Shown here piece after piece: positions 37,505 through 49,686 of a DNA stretch of 64,000 nt. The stretch covers positions 51,720,122-51,784,121 of the forward strand of contig CM039127.1 in NCBI GenBank assembly GCA_022036555.1, in the 5' to 3' direction. Under the pieces are notes generated by a model. That model did not search any database. It saw nothing but the letters and a program-made list of their open reading frames with translations, and was not told the origin of the DNA. This DNA is from Microstegium vimineum. Taxonomy: Eukaryota; Streptophyta; Magnoliopsida; Poales; Poaceae. A program made the translations under genes and the position numbers. How positions within the stretch are numbered: the stretch's first letter is position 1; the number at the start of each line of letters is the position of its first letter.

Positions 37505-40500
37505 TATAACACCCCTGGTGTTTAAACACTTAATTAAAACTTGATCATGCTATCAAATGCATTAAGCATCATTCAATTGATTGAGAACCTTGCTATGCAT
37601 TGAACTAAAATGAGTTTACTTGATTGTGTTTGATCAATTGTGTGAATGCTGACCATGATTTCAAATTCAAATTTTCAAATTTACTTCCAAACCCTAATTT
37701 CCAAAGGGGGTGGTTTAAACCCTAATCATGAATTTCAAAATCTAAAAAGAATTTTCATATAGTTGTTTAAGCAATGTTGTAGAGCTATGTTCCAATTGCA
37801 TTTGTTGTGTTTACAGTTTTTCAAGTGTTATTCAAGTTTTTAGAGTATTTCAAAAGGGGGTAAATCTTTTTTAAAAATGGGTTTCAATTTTCAAAAATGC
37901 ATTTTCATTTCTAAGCTGAATTTGGAAAAGTGCATATTGTCAAAGTTTTAGATCATAAAATTTTGAGCAACTTTGGTATTCAAAGTTTTTCATGAAAACC
38001 CTTGGAAGCTTGTGTATTTTGCAAAATGGTCTCAGGGTCAGTTCAGTCATTTCATCGAAAACCTGCATGTCGGTGTAGTGAGCTCGGCCCCGACACCTGG
38101 CCGGACACCTGCCGACGCCACCGTGCGACTCCTGACCTCGACGAGCGTCGCGTCATGTGCGTGGCAACGCCACGGCTCCGTTGTCGTCTTCAAAACGGGA
38201 CGTCGTTCACCTTTGCCTTTCTTTCCATGCCCACGCTGTCGCTCTGTTCACGCCACCGAGCACACCACCATCGTCGTCGAGCTCGCGCAAGCTCTCCACT
38301 CGTTGTCAATCATCCAATCCACCTCCATGTCTTTCGCATTGACCTAATACACCTCCCGCATTCTTTGGTTGAAGTTGCAAACGCGTGAATCACCCGGCGC
38401 GACATCTTCTTTCTCGGCTCCGGCGAGAACGCCGTCGCTCTGGTCAGCTATCGACCGGGCTACACAGGAGTCGCATTGTTCTTTCATCTCGTGTTTCTTA
38501 CTCCTTGTTCTTCGCTGATTCCGTCACTTTTCTCCGTTTTGCAAATGGTGGACCGTAGCTCCGGGAACGTCGACGTTGCCACTCGGTTCATCGTTTCCGC
38601 CGGCACGGTCTTCGTCGCCAGCACCTTCTGCTTCATCTCCGGCCGAGTTCGCGCGAGCTTCGTGATCGGGGTAAGCACCTCGAACTCTCCGCACGCTCGG
38701 TTGTTCTTGAATCGAGCCGTTGAGCTCTGACCACGACGCGCCGCCGCGGTTCATGGCCGTCGCGACGGTGCGCTCGTCGGTAGGTCGTTGTAGTTGATTT
38801 TTTTGAGTCTGAGTCTTGCGCTAGCTTCGTCTAGCCGTCACGAGTCTAGCTAGGGTGTTGGTTGTTCGAGTGCGTGCGTGTTTTCGCTGGTGCACGTCGC
38901 ACAGATCTCTGCCGTCCGCCATGGCCGTCGGCGAGGTCGTTTCGTTGAGTTTTCAGTTCGTTTTGCGTGCGCTTCGCGTTGTTTGGGGGCCGCTGAGTCT
39001 GCTGGGGTGCTTGGTTTCTCCGGTGCATGTCTGTACTCGTCGGCGCATGCGCGGCCGAGCGTGGGTTGCCGCCATCGCCGTCGGTGAGGGTTTTGCAAGG
39101 GATAGAAATGAACGTGTCGTACCTCGTTGGGTTCGGGGTGAGTTGTAGAGTGCAGCGCAGGAGTCGGTTTGCCGTTTGGTTGACCGACGGCGACGCGCCG
39201 CCGTGTTTTGTGGTCGCCGGCGCCGCTGCTCTGCTCTGTGTCGCTGACACGCGGGACCCAGCTGTCAGCGGCTGTTGCAAAGGGTTTTCTTAATTTCCTG
39301 TTTTGCACAGTAATGCTTTTTGTTATTTTCATATGTTTATTTCTGTGTATGTATAAATTCTGTAAAAATTTGTGTATGCTCTCTGTGATGTGTAGTATTT
39401 AAGAAAAATATAACATGTCCATGTTCAGTACATTTTTAACCCTGGAAAAATGCTCAGAGTAATTAATAAATGACTTTTCCTTGATTTTTTATGCTCTGTG
39501 TGTTGCTCCAAAAATTCTGGGAATTTTTGTGTAACCTTTATACACTTATACCTTGTTGTACAAAAAGTTTGAGAATTTTTGGATGAACTGTTATACATGG
39601 CTATTTGTTTAATTAATTAGAAAATGCTTAGAAACCCTAATGACTTTAGGTTTTGGATGATTTTGGATTATTTGATACAAATGGTCATTGTCCAGTGACA
39701 ACCACAGTATGGAAATGCATGTTGGTGTAGTGTTGTCTACTCAGTTCTTTTGTATTTGATTACTAATCTAGTTGATTCTTTAATCTTGGTTAATTAATTA
39801 CTTTATGCTCTAGTTTTACTTTCTTACATGAAGGAAAGTTGTACTCAAGGTATTATAATCTCTTTTGTCATCTCTTAAGTTCATGGTTGAGTGTTGCCAA
39901 GCATCATGTCTATTATTTCAAGCATCATCTAAGCATGTCATTTATCGTGTAGATATCTCGTTGGTTGGGTTGGATAATCCCTTTAGTGAAGGAGTTTTCT
40001 CTCTTGTTGAATCAAAGCCCGAGTTTGTGTATCCCTCCAACCAAGGCAAGCCCCGGTACATTCAAACCCTACCTTGTATTTAAAATCGTTTATTTAAATA
40101 CACTTATGGTATATTATTGCATTGTCTTACTTTATTAAATTTCTATTTGATGCATAGCCTTTATCCTTGTGCTATTGTATCTTACACCTTGATACTTGTT
40201 TAAAGATACAAACTTTTGCTAAAATGCTTAGTATGCTTAGAACTTTCTAGTAGGTGATTTCCGGTCACTTACACATAGCGTATTGCTTCGACAAATGATT
40301 ATGTTCTTTTGAGAAAGGCATGTGTTGGAAGTAATAATTGGGGACCGAGTGGACACGGTGTTTGGGAGCCATCAGCGGTGTCTGGTGAGCGGGTTCTCTC
40401 CGCCTGTGTCGTTAGGGCCTTGCCGTTGTTAAAGTCTGAGGGTTGTGACTTTGGAGTACTGATCACATACCTTGGGGAAGCTGGACTCTGGCTAATCTAG

Positions 40501-41426
40501 TCTAAAGGACGGTTAACCCGCATTGGGAGTGGAGAGATGGCGAGAGCAGTGTGTACCCTCCAAGTTCGAGGAACTGGATAGAGGCGTACTGTGCTCTCGG
40601 GTGGCGGCCCCCGTTCTCGGATAGAGGATCCAGGGAAAAGTAGTCATATATGTGCTTTGATGCTGCATATGTCGTGTGATTGGGAAGCCCCAGCTGGGAT
40701 AAACCGGTTCGAATCGTCGTATTCCTCGGATATGGAAACATAACCCTGTTTTTATCAACACTTAAATTAGATACTTGATGTTTTCCTTTTATGGATTGTT
40801 TATTACCCTGATATCGATCATAAATTTAGATCAGTACTCGAGTAATTTTATGAACGAAGTAAATGAATTTTAATTCTTTTTATAAATGCTCATTTATGCA
40901 AAACACTTGATTCTTGCAAAACCCCACCTTGATACCCATGACTTGCATACCTTTTGTCCACCAAATATTTTATTTGTCGGATAAGTCTTGTTGAGTACTC
41001 CCGTACTCAGGGTTTGTTAACCCCTGTTGCAGATGTTGCAGATGAGGGTCCCAATCCGGTCTGTGTAGCTTCGTGCTGCATGACCGTTGTTTCAGTTGAG
41101 GATGATGAGGATTAGTTGTCTTTGCTGGACTCTTGGGCAAGAGTACCTCGGCTGTTTGTTTAAAACTTTATCAACAGCTTGATGTAATATTATCGTATGA
41201 CACTTAAGTTATGTTTTCAAAACTTATGGTTTGTAATATGACTTCAAATTTCTGTCACTTTGATGTAAATTAAATTATTGTATTACTTCTGCAATGTTTG
41301 TAACGAGGAGATCCTGTTCGGAAAGAGGTGAATGATCCGCTGTAAAGTGGTGACACCTGTCGGGCTAATTGAGATTTGAATCATTAGTTTTGGATTAAGT
41401 CGGATGGACATTAATCCTGCCAAGTG
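37505..41426 (+). mobile_element. Probable solo LTR or LTR-derived element
   Basis: Begins TATAACACCCCTGG, close to the TGTAACACCCC start of long-LTR chromovirus (Tekay-type) LTRs of grasses. Near its end it has 'gttgagtactcccgtactca', another frequent LTR feature. The middle (38.0-39.3 kb) is GC- and CpG-rich without a convincing gene. A 5-bp CATAC at 37500-37504 recurs at 41427-41431 as a possible target-site duplication. Against it: the outer ends are not canonical TG...CA, and 3.9 kb is long for a solo LTR. Open frames inside are short and unrecognised. Confidence 0.4.
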
Positions 41427-41478
41427 CATACACCACAGAATAAAATCCAATATATTAGTTACAATTACAATAGCATCT

Positions 41479-44400
41479 TCATGAACTTTTGGCAGCATTC
41501 CTCATCAGTTCATATAGAGCAAAACCACCATTGTGGCAGCCAGGCATTCGCTGGGTCATTCCTTGTAGCTCTTCCTGTAATTCAAAAAGCAACTTCAGTG
41601 ATTAGAAGCAGCCAAAAGCAAGCTAAGGACCAGAGAGGTGCAATCACAGCTAAACTCACCACTGATACTGCATATAGTTTAGTAGATTCATAGCCATCTT
41701 GAGCTCTAGAATAAAGCTCATTTACACCAATGGAATCAATGTTACATTTTGTAAAAAAGAATGCAGTTGGCCTAACATTCATTTCACGGCGAGAAACTCC
41801 AATGAAGACAGGATCCGTCTGCAAATGAAACGTTGATAGTTAATGAAAATGCCAAGAAAACCCTAAAGAGAAGAAATTTTTTTGGATGGAAATTAGGAAA
41901 AAAAAACTAAAATCCATTCTTTCTATTGGGTCCTGTACTCCTGTTCATGTATTGTAGGCCTCTACTTACCAGGGAACTAGCAGGAACTCCAGTTTCCTCA
42001 ACCACTTCACGGATAATTCCATCAAACATTTCTTGTGAAACTTGATCATTGAGACGAGCAAGGTCTTCTTCATCAGTTTGATGACTCAAGATTCCGATTT
42101 CTTGTGGCTGGTATAAATAAAATGAAATTAAAAAATAAGACACATGTATATTACTGATACTGGTCCAACACTCCGATTGATCCTTTCGGATTTGAAACAA
42201 AATATATTTTCCTAGTGCGTGCTCTTTACCCCCTAACTTCCTCCAAAAACAGAAGTTCCTTTTCCGAGTGCTAGATTTGATCCCTCCAAAATTTGCTTCA
42301 AATCAGAATGCTAACTACCAGAAAAAGAAAAACAATAAACCATAGATAAGGCAGAGTAATGCACGATCCATAAATTATGGTTAAATTTCAATAACTGTTT
42401 CAATATATATTTCTCTAAGTCCTAATTGTGAGGCATAGCTTTCTCCTCGAATGAAACTTCAATTCAGCATGCTACCTCATCAAAAAAAAAAAAACCCAGC
42501 AACGGTCATTGGCAGAAGCCACCACTAAATCAGCCAGTACTGCAGCCATCAGTAGTGTTGTCATCGTCTTCATTTCACAGCATAAGAGGAACTACACTGT
42601 GCCTAGTAGTTCTTAAAGAAAAAGCTTAAATATATGAACAAGTATTTACTATCATCAACTGCACTCAATATTGTCAAGAAATCTTAAACAATTTACCTCC
42701 GAGTGTCCTCCAGGGAAAACATAGTATCCTGGAAACTCCCCCACATTGTAGCTCCTTTGCAATACAATAATCTTCTCATCAGATGTCTCAACAATCGCAC
42801 CATTGCCCAGTGGATTTGACATGTGTTGGCAATGTACAGAATCATCTAACCCCATCAGATTGAAAGAGGTATTGTTTTGGTCAAGATCGATCATTCTTAC
42901 AATTGCCAAGATTGACACCAGGTTATGTGACTCTGAGCACGCACAGTACTAAGACAAACTACCTAATGAATAGTCACTCACAGACAAGAAGTTCACGTCC
43001 TAGTGAACCTATATGTGTTGGGCACTGGGCAGAGAAAATTTATTGGGAAATGGAAGGCAAAACAGAGGGACATGAATATAGTTGTCAAGGATTCATATAT
43101 TTCGGAAAGTTGAAGCGTTGAAGCAATGGAAGAAACAGATAAGCATAGGTACTTAGGTAGCAATGGTCATGATTCATGAAACTATAATACTCCAAAGTTA
43201 AGATTAAAAAGGCCCTGTTACACATAACAAAACTGTGACTAAAGATTGCAAATTACCTTCAGATGGGACCAAAAACTTCTCCCACGATGGATTGAGATTT
43301 GTTCCCACAAATGTCCTATTTCGTGCAAGTAGACAGAGTCGTTAAATTGAGGCAGTACATCGAGATATCACAAAGAAAGATACAGGGGTAGAGACAAAAG
43401 TCCAGAATTTTGTTTTATAAATATGTTTTCAGTTAATACAAATGGTTAAACCAACCTGTAGTCTGTGATACCCAAATGAAGAGAGACACAGAACTCCTGA
43501 TTTGGTCCATCTTTGTAGTGCAAGGCATTTCCTCCATACTGAAATTTATGATTGTGGTCAAAGTCTGCATTCTAGTGCATGATGAATAACTTTTATAATG
43601 GAACATGCTTAGGCTAAAAGGGAAAAATACTAACACAATCTAGGACACAAGTCATGATTACTTATTAGCATTCATTGCTTCGCATTTCCATACAGCTAAA
43701 GAACTGAAGATGAAAATGCATTTTGATGAAAATGATGTGTGGAACTGACTAGGAATTTCCCTTAGGACTTGGAAGCATGCATAGCAAACCCCTACATTTT
43801 AACAAAGACTTGGAGATCTACGTTGAGCCGGTTACAAGGCTGTGTAAATTTTAAATGAAGACATTTTTTTGGTATAAACCATCTTCACATATAGCATGTA
43901 CTAAGTCACTAAACATGGGAAAAACTTTCAGTTCTTTTTTAGTTTTGCAATACAATGTGCCTATCACTAAAATACAGCATCTCCAAGTATCAGTGGAGCA
44001 GCAAAAGGAGCATACAAGAGCTACAAATGCATACCCGAAACTTTGTACCACTGTATAGAGATGGGTTCTGCTGAAGCCTTTGGTTCCATATCTGCAGGAA
44101 CAACAGATATGAAGAATGGCCGTGGAAGCATGCATGCATCTTATAGATGTACAATTGAAAAAAAAAGGAACATAAAAAGATAATAACATTACCTCACTTA
44201 TAGATTCCTCTGAGGCTGCATCCGGGTGGGGAATCCTGTCGAATGACTGATGGAACTTAACTGCAACCTTCAGTTAACAACATGAGCTCCATCAGAATGT
44301 TGCTGTGGCAAGACTCCAATCACAAATATTAAATCCATCCAGGTATGTCCTAGAGCAAACTTTTTTTTAACTTTGACTATCAATGTCTAATATTTTGTAC

Positions 44401-44888
44401 AGATCAACAACACAAGATTCATTAATTATAAAAAGTGGTTAAACAGTATACAACCCTTCTTATTAAATATAATACACTTTTATAGATATTATTAGTTATT
44501 ATTAAAATGTTCTAACGGTCTTATATGTCAATCAGAGGAAGCAATTGTTAGCACTCCATACAAACCTGCAACAAGCTAAAGAGATACCAACATCACAGGC
44601 TCGGTTCATCATTCTACTATTCAGAGAGTGCAGCAAATCCGGGCCAGGCACGATCCAGGGACCAACAAAACTCGGCCCTGTCGGCTGTCGCCGTCCAAGG
44701 GGGGAAACAGCGGTAGGCGCCGTGCTATGGAACCAAACGGATTGTGCAATCGGCAGGGAGAGAAGAAGCGGGGGCGGACCGGGCGAGACAGAGAGGGTAC
44801 GCACGTGGGAGCGAGGCAGGCCGGTGGGGCAGGAGACGAGGAGCTTGAACGCCGTGCCCGGATCCGCGGCGGAGGCGTGAGCGGCCAT
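41479..44888 (-). CDS. NUDT9: Nudix hydrolase 9-like protein
   Basis: Nine exons with consistent phases: 44805-44888, 44193-44267, 44035-44091, 43456-43538, 43257-43315, 42697-42845, 41970-42107, 41660-41818 and 41479-41574, giving 299 residues. Arabidopsis NUDX9 is of similar length and shares the AFKLLVSCPTGLP start, the HLGITDYRTFVGTNL block and the PLGNGAIVETSDEKIIVLQRS block. The Nudix box is split by an insertion: GGHSE at residues 165-169, then REVVEETGV at 202-210 supplying the metal-binding Glu residues. Family members hydrolyse nucleoside-diphosphate-linked compounds; the substrate here is not known. An ATG at 44981 is also in frame and would add 31 residues, but the start at 44888 agrees with the family. 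No break was seen. Confidence 0.88.
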
Positions 44889-44981
44889 ACAGGCTCCTGG
44901 CGCCGGAGTGGTGCTGTGGTGGTGGCGCGATGGAGACTGTGGAGGCGCGAGAAGCCGGTGCGGGGGTTGGTGTTGGTCCAT

Positions 44982-45129
44982 TGACAGGTTTGCGGATTGT
45001 TGCTTGAGAAAATGAGGAAATTTACAGTTTTCTTTTTACTGCAGTCGATCACTTGCTAGTAAAATTGCAAAATGTCTGCGAATGTGAGTTTTTTTTTTGA
45101 GCCACTTGTATTGGAGTATTCTAAAGAAT

Positions 45130-45163
<34 letters not shown>

Positions 45164-45430
45164 CTAATTAACTGTTTTTCTTAATAATGGAAGAAAAAAG
45201 TCTCTAGCCTCTCCGAGCGCATAGGGGCATACAGCTAGATTATTATAAAATTTTCAGCTAATTATTACTTTAACTAAAAAAGAATGAGAACATAAACAGA
45301 TCAAAGTGATTATAAGCAAAATTCTATTATTGCTTATTCATCCACTATTGGTGAAAAGTCTAATCCAACACTTCCCATTTCTCTAAAGATAACCTACATA
45401 AAAGAAACAAATAGTTTTTTTTTCCAATAA
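44982..45430. other. Intergenic region upstream of the Nudix gene
   Basis: Contains a (GT)n(GA)n microsatellite at 45131-45161. No gene was seen. Confidence 0.5.
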
Positions 45431-45449
45431 CAACATCATTTCGTGTGCA

Positions 45450-45790
45450 CCAAATAGCTTAGAAAAGAGCGGCGACACCCACTAAGGTCAGGTTTCGATC
45501 AGTATCTATAATGCTAGTTAGCCAATTCCTGAGCATATGAGATATGAATTTAGGAAGGATTAATCCAGTAGCTATATGGATTATATGCCAGATAGTCTTG
45601 GCATGATGACAATTAAAAAAAATGTGTTTAATAATTGTTTTATCGCAATTGCATAAGCAACACTTTTTTTTTACTCCCATGCGATATCTTTTTAGCTAAG
45701 TTATTCTCGTTTAAAACTACCCATCTTTGAAGATACCCAAAGAAGATGTTTATCTTCGAGGTAGTTTCAATTTGCAACTGATTATATTCA
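45450..45790 (-). pseudogene. LINE fragment, zf-RVT domain
   Basis: The minus-strand frame contains the C-terminal zinc-knuckle of plant LINE ORF2: CCLCNCDKTIIKHIFFNC followed by HHAKTIWHI. Just upstream, another frame gives a KINIFFGYLQRWVVLNENNL segment that belongs before it. The two are joined across an A run at about 45666-45673, so a one-base slip broke the frame. No ends or duplications are visible; it is an old remnant. Confidence 0.75.
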
Positions 45791-45883
45791 TGAAAGGGTA
45801 ACCGTGGTTCATAAGATATTGGTACATAGATATCATGTCCATGTAAATCCCAAGAAAAAAGTTCTTCGTATTGTTAAGCTCAG

Positions 45884-46007
45884 TAATATTAGTTATTTTA
45901 GCTACTAGAATAGGTCAATCGATCAAATTATTCCTAATAAAGCTCTAATATTAGTTATTTTAGCTACTAGAATAGGTCAATCGGTCAAATTATTCCTAAT
46001 AAAGCTC
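45884..46007. repeat. 62-bp tandem duplication
   Basis: Copies at 45884-45945 and 45946-46007 start 'taatattagttattttagct' and differ at one base ('gatc' versus 'ggtc'). Recent, noncoding. Confidence 0.9.
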
Positions 46008-46608
46008 TTTGAAAAGACGCAACATGTGCCCCTCTAACATGGGGGTAATTTACTATGTTACGTAGGGTAGGGAATTGTTCTTTAAGGGACGACTTATTAG
46101 AACACACCTAATTGCCCCTCCTAGAATCTAATCCGTGAACCAATCTTCGTCATGTTCGCTTGGTTTATTAGCCTACTTATTAGCCATCAAAATAATATTT
46201 TTCTCTCATAACAAAACAATAAAAAATAGCTCTAATCGGTTTATCACCCACCGAAACGAACATACGAGAAAAAGGTTAAAGGATAAAGGTTAACCATCTC
46301 CACTCCCTAGAAAAAGTCTCCCCTCACTTTTAAAAGACCTTTCAAAAAATGAGAATCGCCAGTTTGACACGTACCTGTTATAAACATTTTGATTCAATAT
46401 TTATTTCTAACTAATAAGGTCTTCCAGTTTCCTTCTTTATTGAAAAGTTCAAATAACCATTTACTGACAAGGCTACGAAACTGTTGACATGTGGCCATGT
46501 GGCCATGTGGGGATCATACATATGCTCCAGACCGACAAGTTGAATTGATACAATGTGTACCACTGTTTGGATGATTATATTCCCGAGTTCAAGTTAAACA
46601 CTAACAAG
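46008..46608. other. Noncoding DNA with a MITE
   Basis: AT-rich, no gene seen. Holds the MITE-like element at 46150-46267 and a short 'catgtggccatgtggggatc' duplication near 46495. Confidence 0.5.
46150..46267. mobile_element. Short MITE
   Basis: Left end 'catgttcgcttggtttatta' pairs imperfectly with the reverse complement of the right end 'ccaccgaaacgaacata'. The centre has 'taatatttttctctcataa', also seen near 11110. Length about 118 bp. Confidence 0.5.
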
Positions 46609-47203
46609 CTGTTTGGTTCATCAAAATGTAATGTAATCAGATTACGAAAGGTAACAAGTATCGATACTGATGTTTGGTTGGGCCTGCTCCGGTAATAGGT
46701 ACCCTGTAATCCAATTACAACCCATTCAATCCTATCAGAGCGTTATGCGATACCGCCGCCGCCGCCGCTCGAGGCCTCGAGCGCATCTCCTTCCCCGCGT
46801 CTCCGCTCGACTGCAACTCTCCGTCCCTGCGTCTCTGCCGTTTGGAGCTCTCCATCCCAGCGGAACCAACTTCGCCGGTGACCACGCGCGGCCTCATCGC
46901 TGGTGAGTCCTCTCTCCCTCCTTGCTTGCTCTTCCCTCTTGCTCCTTCTCTCCGTCTCTGTTTGTGCCCAAGCCTTGTCGCCATCGACCATGCCTCTCAG
47001 CCGTTCTAAACTTCTAGAAGATACAACGCTAAGAACAAAGCTTGAAGACAAACCCTCGGTTTGGATCTGGATGCTTATCTAATTTCATTACGTTTACGGT
47101 CAGAAACCAAACAAAGTCCGTAATCGCTTAATTTGTTTCCGTTTGCAGCGTCTTCTGTTTCCATTTGCGTTGACGTTTACATAATGAAACCAAACAGCAC
47201 GTA
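46609..47203. mobile_element. Nonautonomous TIR element with GC-rich insert
   Basis: Starts with GCTGTTTGGTTCATCAAAATG and ends with the near complement 'taatgaaaccaaacagc', so the termini are inverted repeats of about 15-20 bp. The interior is unusually GC-rich for an element of this type (46745-46910, with a GCC microsatellite), which could be a captured gene piece. No transposase frame is present. Confidence 0.5.
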
Positions 47204-47507
47204 AACTTCACTACACCAGTACAGTTTAAAAATATATGGAAGAAGAGTGGACCGGAGGGATTGATGAGCATGGATTGGGCAAACCAGGTCTCAGCACTCA
47301 GCAACAAGGTTAGAGCAGGGCTCAAGCTCGGTCCAGACATTGCAGAGCTTTGCAAGATGCTCGCCGGCCGACCATTTTTTTTTTGTTTGACAGCAGCCGG
47401 CCGACGACTTGACAGTCCTTCACTATAGCCTATATAGCCTGACAAAAGAGATAGAGAAAAAAGACAAAATAGCTTGACCAAAAAAAGAAAAAAAAATACA
47501 AAACAAA

Positions 47508-47581
47508 CGACCACAGTGGGAGTCGAACCCACGACCTTCTGATCCGAAGTCAGACGCGCTAATCCACTGCGCTATGCGGTC
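47508..47581 (-). tRNA. tRNA-Arg (anticodon TCG)
   Basis: The minus strand folds as a standard tRNA: acceptor GACCGCA paired with TGTGGTC (one G-U), D arm GCGC/GCGC, anticodon stem TCTGA/TCAGA with loop CTTCGGA (TCG), and T arm GTGGG/CCCAC with loop TTCGACT. No intron. G is the discriminator base. A T-rich stretch directly downstream can serve as the pol III terminator. Internal A and B boxes are intact. Confidence 0.95.
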
Positions 47582-48094
47582 ATTTGATGTCTAAGGTTTC
47601 TTTTTGTGAGTTGAATAGCTTCGGATCTCCTTCCAAAATCAAATTTCAAAAAGCTGCAAGTTATTACCGTAGGCTACCATAGGCCAACTTAACATCGCTC
47701 TCTTTTTACCGTGATTGGTGTGACCTCGGCCTTTCAAGGCCAACTTAACATCGCTCTCTTTTTACCGTGATTGGTGTGACCTCGGCCTTTCAATTAAGAT
47801 AGAACATAATTGATCTAGTTTATAAGCAAAATCAGGTAGAAAAACCTTATACTTTCATGGTTAATTAGAAAAGAAAAACCAGTAAAACCCCTAACATCAA
47901 TAGCATAACCACCAATCGGCTCGCCCGCCACAAGTCATTATTGTCGAGCTCTAGAATAGGCGAGCAGGTTCAATTTCTTCCAATGGACCAAAGCCTAAGC
48001 CTTAAGGTCACAAACACACCCTTGTAGTGAGAAATAACACCACCCCAAAGAGGTTGCAGATGTCATCTATCATTGAAAAAAATACAAAGTAAAT

Positions 48095-48167
48095 GACCAC
48101 AGTGGGAGTCGAACCCACAACCTTCTGATCCGAAGTTAGATGCGCTAATCCATGGATCTATGTGGTC
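48095..48167 (-). pseudogene. Decayed tRNA-Arg copy
   Basis: Copy of the tRNA at 47508-47581 made by the local duplication. The anticodon TCG and T arm remain. The D stem has lost pairing (GATC opposite GCGC) and the anticodon stem has a mismatch (TCTAA/TCAGA), so folding should be poor. Confidence 0.85.
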
Positions 48168-48629
48168 ATTTGATGTCTAAGGTGTCTATTTATGGAGTGA
48201 ATAGCTTTGCATCACATTCCCAAATCAAAGCCCCAAAACCGCAAGTTATCCCAACCACAAGATTAATTAGTTTGTCTGAGCTTACCATGGGCCAAGTTAA
48301 CATCGCTCTCTTTTTAGGGTAATTGGCGTGATCTCTGCCTTTCAATAAAGATAGAACATAGTTGATCTATTTATATAAGCAAAATCAGGTAGAAAAACCT
48401 TATACTTACATGATTAATTAGAAAAGGAAAACCAGTAAAATCCCCTAACATCAATAGAATAACCACCGATTGGCTCGCTCGCCACAAGTCATTGTTGCCG
48501 AGCTCTAGAATAGTCAAGTAGGTTCGACTTTTTCCAATGGACCAAAGCCTAAGCCTTAAGGTCACAAACACACCCTTGTAGCGAGAAATAACACCACCCC
48601 AAAGAGGTTACAGATGTCATCTATCATTG

Positions 48630-49686
48630 TCAAGCTATATCAGACCCACACACATAGTAGCTCTGACTTCACCAAAGCAAATTGTTCCAAGCAATTCAAT
48701 CATCCCCGTGAGGCGCAATGCAACACACAAAGGTAGAGCCTCAGCTCATCGAAATTATGAGCAGGAGGACCAAGTACCAATCGATGAACACGAACTTTGG
48801 AACGATGCCTCAAGGAAGATGGATGCAGCGTCAGAAGCGCCATCGTTGCTAGTACAAGAAATCTAGACAAAATTTTCACATGAAGAAACATGCTAAGTGA
48901 GAGGAAGGGAAGCACAATAACACCCACAATAGGGGAAGCAACGCCCTTGAGTGTCATGGTCAATGGCTCTGGTCATACCGGCCAAGTCTTGCGCCTTGAG
49001 CCATCCATCCACAATAGCCTTGTCAGCATGCCACATTCCAAGAGGACATCAACCATGATGCCTCATGTGAGCGTACTCACCAACAACGTGACACCCTTGA
49101 GAAAAATGTGGCCCTTGCTAATTAAGTTATCGTTGCCTATTTTACCAAAAGGCATAGTTAAGGCCATGTTGTGTCCATTGCCTAGAGGGAAAACATCATC
49201 CATGTTGCCAACTTAGCGCACAACCGGTGTTTGACTAAGATGTATCCAAGTCGACCGTAGCCCTGACACCATAGACTACTCCTAGCAAGATCCAGCCATG
49301 GCCCATAGAGAGATTGGATCCACCCAAGGGGTTGGCAAACAACTAACATCGAGCCACCCAACCACCGCCAAGGTTGCCTCTAGGAGTGGGATGGGGAAAG
49401 AGTGCTTAGGCTCGAAGAGAGAGAGCCCCGCCACCATCCTTACGCTAGTATACAAGCTTATGGTGGCGTGCTTAAGTGACAATGAAAGTAGAGAGAGAAA
49501 AGGCGATTGACCTTGTGTTTGGAGAAATAAATAAGATACACATGCATATGAAAAACCCAATGAAAATGATCAAGACCTGCTCTTGTTATTTCAAGTTCTT
49601 ACATAAGTCATTACATGGCACTATGGCCCTTGTGATGCATTCATCCCTACATCACCAACCATTCTCATTCACACCACTCCTCACAC
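48630..49686. other. Unassigned noncoding DNA
   Basis: Frames of 60-110 codons occur on both strands, but none was recognised and their composition is not convincing. The region could be decayed repeat sequence. Its left border coincides with the end of the tandem duplication. Confidence 0.4.

Larger units (their letters stand above)
47487..48629. repeat. Tandem segmental duplication of about 0.56-0.59 kb
   Basis: The segment from about 47487 to 48074 is repeated at 48075-48629. Both copies include a tRNA-Arg sequence, then matching blocks such as 'taacatcgctctctttttac', 'aaaatcaggtagaaaaacct' and 'ggaccaaagcctaagcctta'. The first copy contains an additional internal duplication (about 47682-47793). 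Copies differ at many positions, so the event is not very recent. Confidence 0.88.

Noticed and set aside
38846..39332. Overlapping frames of 144 and 160 codons
   Set aside because: They lie in a CpG-rich part of the LTR-like block; Arg/Pro/Thr-rich translations without a domain.
48627..49216. Two frames suggesting a small gene
   Set aside because: No motif, no splice or promoter support, and they start at the edge of a duplication.
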